64,000 nt of DNA from Anaerolineae bacterium (lineage in GTDB: Bacteria > Chloroflexota > Anaerolineae > Anaerolineales > Villigracilaceae): contig JAJPIZ010000032.1 of the NCBI GenBank assembly GCA_021324435.1, positions 18,646 through 82,645 on the forward strand, written 5' to 3'. The notes under the pieces are model-generated. The model saw only the letters and a list, made by a program, of their open reading frames with translations. It had not been told where the DNA came from and searched no databases. Positions 56,204-64,000 of the stretch are shown piece after piece. Position 1 is the first letter of the stretch, and each line of letters begins with the position of its first letter. A program made the position numbers and the translations under genes.

Positions 56204-56584
56204 TCAGCGGAAGAAAGCATTGCTTATGCCGAATGCAAACAGACCTAAACAACCACAGGCAGTCAGAATACCCAGCGCCAGGCCGATGGCCCCGAGAGCC
56301 CTTTTTTCTTTCCGGGCCAGGCTCATAGCGCCGAGCGCGATTCCTATAACGCCAAGAAAGAATCCTGCGTACCTTATGAAATTGGCAATCGTCATTATGG
56401 AGGCGCTGCTGCTGAATGGATCGCGACTGCCAGTGAACCCGGCCATGAAACCAACCCCGGACACACCGCAGAAAAGCACAGCCCCGATGATGGATGTGAT
56501 CAGAGATGCCCGGCCAAAGCGTGCTACGGGAGGAGTTTGTTCAGGCGAAGTGTTTGCGCTGTCCGTCATATCGTCCTCCTTCAC
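56204..56584 (-). CDS. DUF4190-like small membrane protein
   Basis: [25 protein letters not shown]...[32 protein letters not shown]. Confidence 0.6.
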   Translation of the reverse strand: MKEDDMTDSANTSPEQTPPVARFGRASLITSIIGAVLFCGVSGVGFMAGFTGSRDPFSSSASIMTIANFIRYAGFFLGVIGIALGAMSLARKEKRALGAIGLALGILTACGCLGLFAFGISNAFFR

Positions 56585-57564
56585 TCTTCGTCTTCCTCTT
56601 TTTCGATCCCGAATATGCGGTCTATGCGTTCCATGATCTCCGGTGTAAGTTTGGGCGCGACCTCGGTGGCCTTCATGTTCTCATGCACCTGTTCCACGCG
56701 GCTGGCCCCGGTGATGACCGTGCTGACGAACGGATTCTTCAAACACCACGCAATCGAAAGTTGCGCCAGCGTGCAGCCGAGTTCTTTTGCAATCGGTTCC
56801 AGCGCTTTGACCCTGGCAAGTTTATCCTGATCGGTCATTTGCTTGCGCAACCAGCTGTAACTTTTGAGCGAAGCGCGGCTGTCTTTGGGGATGCCGCTGT
56901 TGTATTTGCCGGATAAGAGTCCCGATGCCAGCGGGCTCCATGTGGTCGAGCCATAACCATATTCCTGGTAAAGCCGCGTGTATTCTTTTCCAAAGCGGGC
57001 GCGTTCGAACAGGTTGTATTGCGGCTGTTCCATGACCGGTTTATGCAGATGGTGTTTGTCCGCGATCTCGATGGCCTGCACGATGTCAGCCGCGGCCCAT
57101 TCGGATGTGCCCCAGTAAAATGCCTTGCCCTGTTCGATGATGTTGTGCATGGCCCACACGGTTTCTTCGATGGGCGTGAACGGATCGGGGCGATGACAAA
57201 AGATCAGGTCCACGTATTCCAGTTGAAGTCGCTGGAGAGAGCCGTTGATGCCCTCGAGCAGACGTTTGCGATTGAGCGTGTTGCGTTCGTTGACCGTGTC
57301 GAACAATCCCCAATAAAACTTAGTCGAAACCAGATAACTGCCGCGCCGCCATCCCAGTTTCTTCAACGCCGCGCCCATCACTTCTTCCGATTTGCCGCCC
57401 GCGTAGACTTCGGCATTGTCGAAAAAATTCACGCCCGCTTCATACGCCGCCGACATCATATCCGCCGCGGCCTTGACGTCTGCCTGATTGCTGAATGTGA
57501 CCCACGAGCCGAACGAGAGTTCGCTCACGCGAATGCCCGCGCGTCCCAGATGACGATATTCCAT
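56581..57564 (-). CDS. Aldo/keto reductase (Kv-beta/YghZ-like)
   Basis: [24 protein letters not shown]...[29 protein letters not shown]...[14 protein letters not shown]. Confidence 0.92.
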   Translation of the reverse strand: MEYRHLGRAGIRVSELSFGSWVTFSNQADVKAAADMMSAAYEAGVNFFDNAEVYAGGKSEEVMGAALKKLGWRRGSYLVSTKFYWGLFDTVNERNTLNRKRLLEGINGSLQRLQLEYVDLIFCHRPDPFTPIEETVWAMHNIIEQGKAFYWGTSEWAAADIVQAIEIADKHHLHKPVMEQPQYNLFERARFGKEYTRLYQEYGYGSTTWSPLASGLLSGKYNSGIPKDSRASLKSYSWLRKQMTDQDKLARVKALEPIAKELGCTLAQLSIAWCLKNPFVSTVITGASRVEQVHENMKATEVAPKLTPEIMERIDRIFGIEKEEDEE

Positions 57565-57613
57565 GTTCTCTCCTCTGAATAAGAATTGTATTTGCTTCTA
57601 TTATAATCATCTC

Positions 57614-58552
57614 ATGCGAAGGATCATTCTCTGCGTTGTTTTCTTTTTGACAGCCTGCACGCCGCAAAACTCAGACGCGACGCCGTTCGCCAAAAATCTT
57701 CAACCGTATCGAACCATCACCCCCAGCGCCGCCGCTTCACAACCGGACGGGTTGGCGGTCTCCGTTGAAACGCCTCTGCCTTCACCGACGCCGTTTACGT
57801 ACACGATCAAGTCGGGCGATACGTTGAGTCAGATCGCGGAGCGATATAACATTTCATTGGATGCACTGCTGGCGGCCAACCCAAACATTGACCCGAACGC
57901 GATGCCCGTAGGGAAGACTCTATTGATTCCAAGCAATCCACAAAACATCACAGGCGAGTCAACGCCGACCCCTGTTCCGTTTCCTGTTCAACAAATCGAA
58001 TGCTACCCGACGATAGATCGCGGGTTATGGTGCTTTGTGCTGGCCCACAATGATTCAAATGACTTCATGGAAAACGTCACTGCACAAATCACGCTGGTTG
58101 ATTCAAATGGAAAAATGATTTCAAGCCAGACCGCCCTGCTACCTCTCAACATCTTGCCGCCGGATACATCCCTGCCATTGGCGACTTACTTTTCGCCTGA
58201 TGTTCCATCCGATGCGAAGCCGCAAGTTCAAATCCTGACCGGCATTCGCTTACTTCCCGGCGATGAACGTTATTTGCCTGCCACAATTCAAAATACGTTG
58301 GTGAAAGTGGACTGGTCCGGGTTGAGCGCGCAAGTCAGCGGACAAGTCTTTTTGCCAGCCGATTCCAGGCCCGCCAAAATCATCTGGGTCGCGGCGACGG
58401 CTTACGATGAAACTGGCCGCGTCGTCGGCGTGCGACGATGGGAATCGAATGCGGGCCTCCAGCCGGGCGGAAGCCTGCCATTCGCGTTTATGCTCTCGAG
58501 CCTCGCAAGGAGAATCGAAAGCGTGGATTTCGCGATGGAGGCGAGACCGTAG
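57614..58552 (+). CDS. LysM-domain lipoprotein
   Basis: MRRIILCVVFFLTACTPQ lipobox; YTIKSGDTLSQIAERYNISLDALLAANPNIDPNAMPVGKTLLIP. Confidence 0.85.
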   Translation: MRRIILCVVFFLTACTPQNSDATPFAKNLQPYRTITPSAAASQPDGLAVSVETPLPSPTPFTYTIKSGDTLSQIAERYNISLDALLAANPNIDPNAMPVGKTLLIPSNPQNITGESTPTPVPFPVQQIECYPTIDRGLWCFVLAHNDSNDFMENVTAQITLVDSNGKMISSQTALLPLNILPPDTSLPLATYFSPDVPSDAKPQVQILTGIRLLPGDERYLPATIQNTLVKVDWSGLSAQVSGQVFLPADSRPAKIIWVAATAYDETGRVVGVRRWESNAGLQPGGSLPFAFMLSSLARRIESVDFAMEARP

Positions 58553-58554
58553 AG

Positions 58555-58643
58555 CAGACGATGGACCATAGACGGTGGACGATTAAAAAGTGAAGACCGA
58601 GGATAAAGTTACCTCGGTCTTCGGTCTATCGTCCATCGTCTGA
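58555..58643. repeat. Inverted-repeat element/terminator between convergent genes
   Basis: cagacgatggaccatagac...gaagaccgagg ataaagtta cctcggtcttc ggtctatcgtccatcgtctg. Confidence 0.8.
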
Positions 58644-58646
58644 AAG

Positions 58647-60347
58647 CTATTTCCCTTCGATCCACATATATCGTTCCAGCGAAATATCAATCGGCGTCAG
58701 GACAAAACCTTTGATGTACGGCTTGACCAGTTCATACGAAAGCGAATGCACGGTGAATAACACCGGTGCATCGTTGATGATGATCTGCTCGGCCTGCTGA
58801 TACATCTGGATGCGTTTGGTCACATCCTGTTCGACGCGCGCGGCTTCGAGCAGCTTATCCAGTTCGGGGTTGGAGTAACCGCCGGTGTTTTGCTCGGAGC
58901 CGGTGTGGAATAAAACGTCCGCGAAGTTTTCGGGGTCGGGATAGTCCGCGCACCAGCCGTTGCCAAGCAGTTGGCCGTGATTGCCGGAATAGATTTGATC
59001 GTAATAGAAGTTTGGCTCGATCTTTTCGATGGTGATCGTCACGCCGAGATATTGTTTCCACATTTGGGCCATGGCCGCCACATCGGGACTGACATACGAG
59101 CCATAGCCCGCGTCGGTATAGACGATGGTCGGCAAGCCGGACGGGCCTCCGTATTTTGATTCGGCCAATAGTTGGCGCGCCCGCTGAGGGTCAAAGGGAA
59201 GACCGGCGAGATTCACGTTGAAGCCGGGCAGGCCGGGCGGATACGGCCCGATGGCAGGCAAAGCATGTCCGTTCATCACCACATCAATATATTTCCTGCG
59301 ATCAAAAGCCATCGTGAACGCCTGGCGCACTTTGACATCATCGAACGGCGGGCGCGTGGTATCAAAGGTGACATACCCCGTGCAGAGATCAACGCCGGTG
59401 TGAAGTTCGCTGTGAAGCGGTTCGGTGGGGTCGAGGAAGCGGTCAATCGAATACAACGAAACGCCGGCCATGTCCACATCGCCGGTCTCGTACAGGCTGG
59501 TGGGGTTGCCGCTGTATAAATTGATCACCACGTATGGGATGCCCGGACGGCCAAGATAAAAATCATCGTTGGCCTGATACACGATCTGTTTGCCGCTCTC
59601 CCATTTGATTAATTTATAAGGGCCGGTGCCGTTGGGATGATGCACCCAATCCGATCCGGACTCGACGTTGGATTTATCAACGATGAACGCGGTCGCGTAC
59701 GTGAGTTTCAGAAGGAAATATGGCTTGGGCGCGTCAATCGTGACTTCGAGCGTGTGCTCGTCGAGGGCTTTGAGTCCGCTGATGCTGGAGGCCGAGCCAT
59801 CATTCATTTCTTTTACGCCCACGATGTCGCTGAGATATGTCAGCACTGTGTCCGATTGGGTCTCCGGGTTGGCGGCGCGCTCCCATGAATAGATCACATC
59901 CTGCGCGGTGACGGGCCGTCCATCGTGGAACTTGGCGTTTGGCCGCAGATGAAAGGTGTACACGGTTCCACCTGTGCTGACATCCCAACTTTCGGCGAGG
60001 TCGGGAATCAAATTCAATTGCGGGTCGAACGCGACCAGGCCGCTGAAGACGAGTTTATCGCCCGAACCGTGTGTGGTGGCTGGATCATAATCGCGTAGAT
60101 TGGTGCTCTCGCCTCCTTCGAGGACGAGGGCCTGATCCAGTGGTACTTGAAGCGGGCGCGCAGCGGAGGCATTGCCTGCTGATAGAGTTGTGACAAGAAG
60201 CAGAGCGAATAACGCCGCGAGACTAACAACATGTCGTTGCGAGTCTTCGAGAAGCAATCTCCTCGTGACGAGAATAGATAACCTGGTTGGAGATTGCTTC
60301 GCGGCGCGCAGCGCCGCTCGCAACGACGTGGCAAATGTGATTTTCAT
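58647..60347 (-). CDS. ABC transporter solute-binding protein, family 5 (peptide/oligopeptide type)
   Basis: LVLEGGESTNLRDYDPATTHGSGDKLVFSGLVAFDPQLNLIPDLAESWDVS...VRQAFTMAFDRRKYIDVVM; start MKITFA with RBS AGGAGG at 60347. Confidence 0.88.
   Translation of the reverse strand: MKITFATSLRAALRAAKQSPTRLSILVTRRLLLEDSQRHVVSLAALFALLLVTTLSAGNASAARPLQVPLDQALVLEGGESTNLRDYDPATTHGSGDKLVFSGLVAFDPQLNLIPDLAESWDVSTGGTVYTFHLRPNAKFHDGRPVTAQDVIYSWERAANPETQSDTVLTYLSDIVGVKEMNDGSASSISGLKALDEHTLEVTIDAPKPYFLLKLTYATAFIVDKSNVESGSDWVHHPNGTGPYKLIKWESGKQIVYQANDDFYLGRPGIPYVVINLYSGNPTSLYETGDVDMAGVSLYSIDRFLDPTEPLHSELHTGVDLCTGYVTFDTTRPPFDDVKVRQAFTMAFDRRKYIDVVMNGHALPAIGPYPPGLPGFNVNLAGLPFDPQRARQLLAESKYGGPSGLPTIVYTDAGYGSYVSPDVAAMAQMWKQYLGVTITIEKIEPNFYYDQIYSGNHGQLLGNGWCADYPDPENFADVLFHTGSEQNTGGYSNPELDKLLEAARVEQDVTKRIQMYQQAEQIIINDAPVLFTVHSLSYELVKPYIKGFVLTPIDISLERYMWIEGK
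60233..60327. repeat. 95-bp inverted-repeat element inside the signal-peptide coding region of the solute-binding protein
   Basis: gtcgttgcgag..gaagcaatctcc ... ggagattgcttc..ctcgcaacgac. Confidence 0.85.
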
Positions 60348-61702
60348 TGGTTGCCTCCTTTGCGTTTCTGCATGGCGATGACTGCGCCCAGGACCAAAAC
60401 GCCGACAACTAATAGCAAGGCGCAACACGTGAACGCCATGAGCAGAGTCAATGAAAGCGGTGGACCGGTTCGTGATGTTGGCGTTGGCGAAATTGGTGTT
60501 GGGAAGTTGAACGGCGTGGGCGTGACAGCCAACGGCGCGCCGGAGATCGGCACGATGGTCGGGACATACGTGGGAGTTGGAATCGCAGTGGGGTTGGCGG
60601 TGACCGCTCGCGGGGCGGCCCCGATCGCTTTTCTCCAGGCGTCCTCCAAACCGTCCACGTTGAATCCATAGGTTTGTGTCAGCGCGTCGTCCACGGTATT
60701 CCCATCGCGCAAAGAAACAAGCAGGGCAGTCATTTTCTGTTGGCCGTAGGTTCCGATCAAAAAGTTGACGAGGCTGAACGACTCGGCATACGAGAGATTG
60801 GCGCGGTCGCTGATCTCGGAGAACGCGCCGCTGATCGAACGCACGCTGAGCAGTTGATCTTGTTTGATGGCTTGATCGAGCGGCTCCTGAAATTGCGCGT
60901 CGAGCGGACCTTCGGAATAAACGGCCAGCCCTTCATTCAACCACTGCGGGACAAAACTGATGCAGGAAAACGTTAAGTGCCCGACTAACACGTGAGTCAG
61001 TTCATGCACCACCGTGCCGTGATCCCAATTGGTGGATGAAGCCGAGATGCCCATGATGAGGATGTTGTATTCGGGGAAGGCCTGCCCGCCCGTCCAGGAT
61101 GGCTCGTAGAGAATCGCATCCTTCAAATCCTGATAGTTGGGATACACATAAAGATCAATCGGCGCGTCGGCTTTGAGACCGGCCTGCTTTTCATTGCGGT
61201 CGAGACCGTCGAGGCCGGCCTTTAGTAAATCCTGCGCGAAGGCTGAGTCTTTTCCGTAATAATGCAGACGCAACATCCCGCCGCTGAGAGTCTGCCACGG
61301 ATGCACACTGTCGAGCCAGGTGACGGTCTTTTGATCGCTGACCGTTTCCGCGCCGGTCTCGTCAGTGTAGCGCCAGCGCCACCAAATCTGCGCGCCGGGC
61401 GGGAGCGAACCGGACTGGCGCATGTCCCACATCCAATCCACGTCCACCGTTTTGCCGGGCGTGATCTGCGGGTAGGCTTTGGCGATGACCGTTCCGCAGG
61501 TCTCTTCCTGATCGCCATACTCCAATACCACGGAGGTGATTCTCGATGCACTTGTGATCCTGGCGTGGAAGGTGATGTTGTTGGGGAAATCAAGCGTAGG
61601 CTGATCGTTCGTCACGTCCGCGGCGCGGGAGGCCGAGGCGGCTTGGAGGGGGAGGAGAAGGGAGATGATAAGAATGAACATAAGTGTATATTTCGTTTTC
61701 AT
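60344..61702 (-). CDS. Secreted peptidase MA-like gluzincin with C-terminal TM
   Basis: Signal peptide; VVHELTHVLVGHLTF...WLNEGLAVYSEG (HExxH-like HELTH and downstream NEG); C-terminal TM. Confidence 0.8.
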   Translation of the reverse strand: MKTKYTLMFILIISLLLPLQAASASRAADVTNDQPTLDFPNNITFHARITSASRITSVVLEYGDQEETCGTVIAKAYPQITPGKTVDVDWMWDMRQSGSLPPGAQIWWRWRYTDETGAETVSDQKTVTWLDSVHPWQTLSGGMLRLHYYGKDSAFAQDLLKAGLDGLDRNEKQAGLKADAPIDLYVYPNYQDLKDAILYEPSWTGGQAFPEYNILIMGISASSTNWDHGTVVHELTHVLVGHLTFSCISFVPQWLNEGLAVYSEGPLDAQFQEPLDQAIKQDQLLSVRSISGAFSEISDRANLSYAESFSLVNFLIGTYGQQKMTALLVSLRDGNTVDDALTQTYGFNVDGLEDAWRKAIGAAPRAVTANPTAIPTPTYVPTIVPISGAPLAVTPTPFNFPTPISPTPTSRTGPPLSLTLLMAFTCCALLLVVGVLVLGAVIAMQKRKGGNQ

Positions 61703-62037
61703 GTGGCCTCTCTGTGAATTCGATTATAGTCCTTGTTTCGCTTCAGTTTGCGTTGGTTGGCTACAAAAAGCATTAGTTAGGCAATCAAATTTTAGGGAAA
61801 CCATACTTGACTTTTGCCGTTAGAAGTTGTATTCTATAAGCAGAAAAGCAATAAGCAATCGACCTGTGTGGGGGAAGTCGTTCGGGTACCCCCCCAATAA
61901 AAAATATAAATTCAATCGCCGAGATCAGAAATGATTTGAAGCCTCTTCTGAGGGAACGATTCTGTGTGTTAATGATTCTTTCTGGCAGATAGTTACCACG
62001 GATAACTTGCTCAGACTGAACGATGTTTCGCAGTTAA

Positions 62038-63423
62038 TTGGAGAGCATGATGATAAATACTCTGCACCGATGTTCCTGGCTGATTTTTATCGCCCTTCTG
62101 GTTGCTTGTGGAACCGCGCCAACGGCGTCAACTTCCCATCGGACACAGACCTTGCTCCCTCCGTCGTTGACACCGCTTCCAACTCTCGCGGCACCTCCCT
62201 CACCTTTTCCGCTTCCAACCATGCCGAATTTACCAATCTCGACTGTTCAGCCGACGCGGACTCCTCTGCCGGTATCGCTTCCCAAATTCCCATTAGATGG
62301 GTATGTCGTGCTCTTTAAAAAGGATAACGACTTGTACTTTCAAAATGGAAACAAGTTACCCGTCAAATTAGCCCACATTGAAGGAAGAACATATCCACCC
62401 TATTTCGTGATACTTTCCGACGATAACCAAAAGGTTGTTTTTTACCAAGACGACGGCAACATTTACTCGATCAACGCGGATGGGACAAAAGAACAAGTAG
62501 TGATCCCGAGTAATTGGTCGGATTCCCTCTCATCGGGGACATTTATGGGAGCTTTGGATTTCATTCCCAAGACCCATCTCTTGTTCTTTGAGGCGGTATT
62601 GTGCAAGGAGAAATCCTCAGTATCGTCATGTTCGACAATAATCTTCATAGCAGACGCGGATACAGGCAGAATTCGGAAACTGGCAGATCTAGGGCTGGCG
62701 CTTCAAAATTATGATCCCGGTATCCAGAATAATATTCGGTTTTCTCCGAACGGAAGGATGATGGCGGCAGGAACCACAGAAGGCATAAATATATTTACTC
62801 TGGAAGGCGAAATTATCCGTCAAAATGTCTTGCCGTTTACACCAAGCAAATCTGTTACGCCTTTTCCTTCACTTTTCTGGCTTCCCGATTCGAGTGGATT
62901 AATCGCGGCACTTCCCACGCAACTTCACCCTGACCCATTTTATATAGATGGCAATGCCCCTGCCTATGCCATTTGGCGTTACAAGATTGGCGACAATTCA
63001 ATGGTTCAAATCCCGTTTGACCCACCTGTGGCAGGCGCGTTTGAAGTTTCTCCCGATGGAAACTGGATCGTTTATGGAGGTATCAGCTCAGCTGAAACTG
63101 AACTCTATCTTGGGAATCTTAGCGATGGCATTACAAAGGTCTTTGGGGATGATCTTATGAGAAATTATCAATGGAGTTCTGATAGCAAGCATTTTATTCA
63201 TGGAAATGTCGTTGTAATCTCATTTGACAAGCCACCTGTTTTTGGAGGGGGAAGTACTCAGTGGATTGATTCTAACCATTTCATTTACCTTGATACTCCA
63301 GACAATAATCCTCTAATTCAGCAAGGAAGAGTTCTTGTTGCTGAAATTAGACAGGATAAAGTCTACTATTACGAAACTGGGCTTACTTATTTGAGCATAA
63401 TAGTGATTGCGCCGAGGCAGTAA
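62038..63423 (+). CDS. Lipoprotein with TolB/WD40-like beta-propeller
   Basis: Lipobox ALLVACGT; repeated 'SDDNQKVVFYQDDGNIYSINADGT', 'RFSPNGRMMAAGT', 'EVSPDGNWIVYGG'. Confidence 0.7.
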   Translation: MESMMINTLHRCSWLIFIALLVACGTAPTASTSHRTQTLLPPSLTPLPTLAAPPSPFPLPTMPNLPISTVQPTRTPLPVSLPKFPLDGYVVLFKKDNDLYFQNGNKLPVKLAHIEGRTYPPYFVILSDDNQKVVFYQDDGNIYSINADGTKEQVVIPSNWSDSLSSGTFMGALDFIPKTHLLFFEAVLCKEKSSVSSCSTIIFIADADTGRIRKLADLGLALQNYDPGIQNNIRFSPNGRMMAAGTTEGINIFTLEGEIIRQNVLPFTPSKSVTPFPSLFWLPDSSGLIAALPTQLHPDPFYIDGNAPAYAIWRYKIGDNSMVQIPFDPPVAGAFEVSPDGNWIVYGGISSAETELYLGNLSDGITKVFGDDLMRNYQWSSDSKHFIHGNVVVISFDKPPVFGGGSTQWIDSNHFIYLDTPDNNPLIQQGRVLVAEIRQDKVYYYETGLTYLSIIVIAPRQ

Positions 63424-63493
63424 ATTCAATCGAGCAGGTTACATAAATGATGTGCCATATATTTGTCTAGCACACATTGACAGGGAGATACAA

Positions 63494-63898
63494 ATGAACG
63501 CTAAGTCGAACAAAATATATCATTTTTGGAAAACTCTTGCCGCTCTGCTTTTAGTTCTTTGCATTAATTCTGTCACCAGTACAACAAATGCCTCCGCGTC
63601 TAAATTTACTTCAACATTTTCTACGGGATCTACTACTGATGCGGTTAGGCAACATATGCTTGACATTGCTTACCTATATGCTCATCATCGCTGGCAGGCG
63701 ACTGTGACCAATGTTATACATCCGCCCTATAGCTTTGAATGCGAAAACAGACTCTGTGAACAAGACCATATTACTAGGAAACAAATTTGGAGTTATGCCA
63801 ATAACTGGCTGGGCGACCTAGATGAAAATGCAATGCAAATATGGGTGGACACTCCAGCATGGATATCTACGCAAGAAGGAACCTATAATGAAGGGTAA
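63494..63898 (+). CDS. Secreted hypothetical protein, probably truncated by IS insertion
   Basis: Signal peptide KTLAALLLVLCINSVTSTTNASA; ORF ends at the start of the IS-like sequence. Confidence 0.45.
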   Translation: MNAKSNKIYHFWKTLAALLLVLCINSVTSTTNASASKFTSTFSTGSTTDAVRQHMLDIAYLYAHHRWQATVTNVIHPPYSFECENRLCEQDHITRKQIWSYANNWLGDLDENAMQIWVDTPAWISTQEGTYNEG

Positions 63899-63899
63899 C

Positions 63900-64000
63900 C
63901 ATCCCCTAAAATAGTACCATTGAAAAGTGGAAAACTTCTGGCAAAATAGGCCAAGGAGTGATCCACATGAAGAAGTCGAAGTTTAGTGAAAGCGAGATCG
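63900..64000 (+). mobile_element. Left end of an IS3-family-like element; ORFA start MKKSKFSESEI at 63967
   Basis: N-terminus matches the typical OrfA pattern (MKKS[KR]F[ST]E.QI); cut by window edge. Confidence 0.55.

Noticed and set aside
1-64000. Alternative genetic code (TGA = amino acid genome-wide) to explain the TGA at 2942
   Set aside because: TGA terminates several clear genes here (nusA, ylxR, the MA-like peptidase) at the expected ends, so a reassigned code is not supported.
1-64000. CRISPR arrays, rRNA or tRNA genes
   Set aside because: No regularly spaced short direct repeats and no recognisable rRNA/tRNA sequences were noticed by eye; a tool scan (CRISPRCasFinder, tRNAscan-SE) would be needed to exclude them formally.

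Overview
The window looks like a chromosomal segment of an Anaerolineae-like Chloroflexota bacterium (inferred from gene content and repeat style, not proven). The left ~24 kb is dense in c-type cytochrome genes. It holds a tandem-rhodanese lipoprotein that is open at the left edge and missing from the ORF track. It also has a multiheme cytochrome interrupted by one in-frame TGA and a near-complete System I (ccm) maturation cluster with a CxxxY-type CcmE. Two convergent multiheme modules follow: deca-, nona-, cyt b/c- and NapC-like genes on +, and octaheme/4Fe-4S/NrfD genes on -, separated by a bidirectional terminator. About 50 CxxCH-type heme sites are present, with no recognisable catalytic oxidoreductase subunit. 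The remaining ~40 kb contains mostly ordinary genes: two-component systems, panE/panB, UDP-glucose dehydrogenase, a K+-homeostasis-like block, nusA-ylxR-infB-rbfA-nrnA-truB-ribF, a tandem ThyX, and lipoproteins. An IS3-like element begins at the right edge. The most notable observation is the in-frame TGA at 2942-2944: the signal-peptide/first-heme segment and the 12-heme segment share one frame, and a perfect 7-bp hairpin with a GUU loop begins 10 nt after the TGA. Selenocysteine recoding, a nonsense mutation and a sequence error must be distinguished. A second theme is several classes of short palindromic repeats, some of them translated in-frame inside genes (panE, thyX, a ccm zinc-ribbon gene, a methyltransferase, and the signal peptide of a solute-binding protein).
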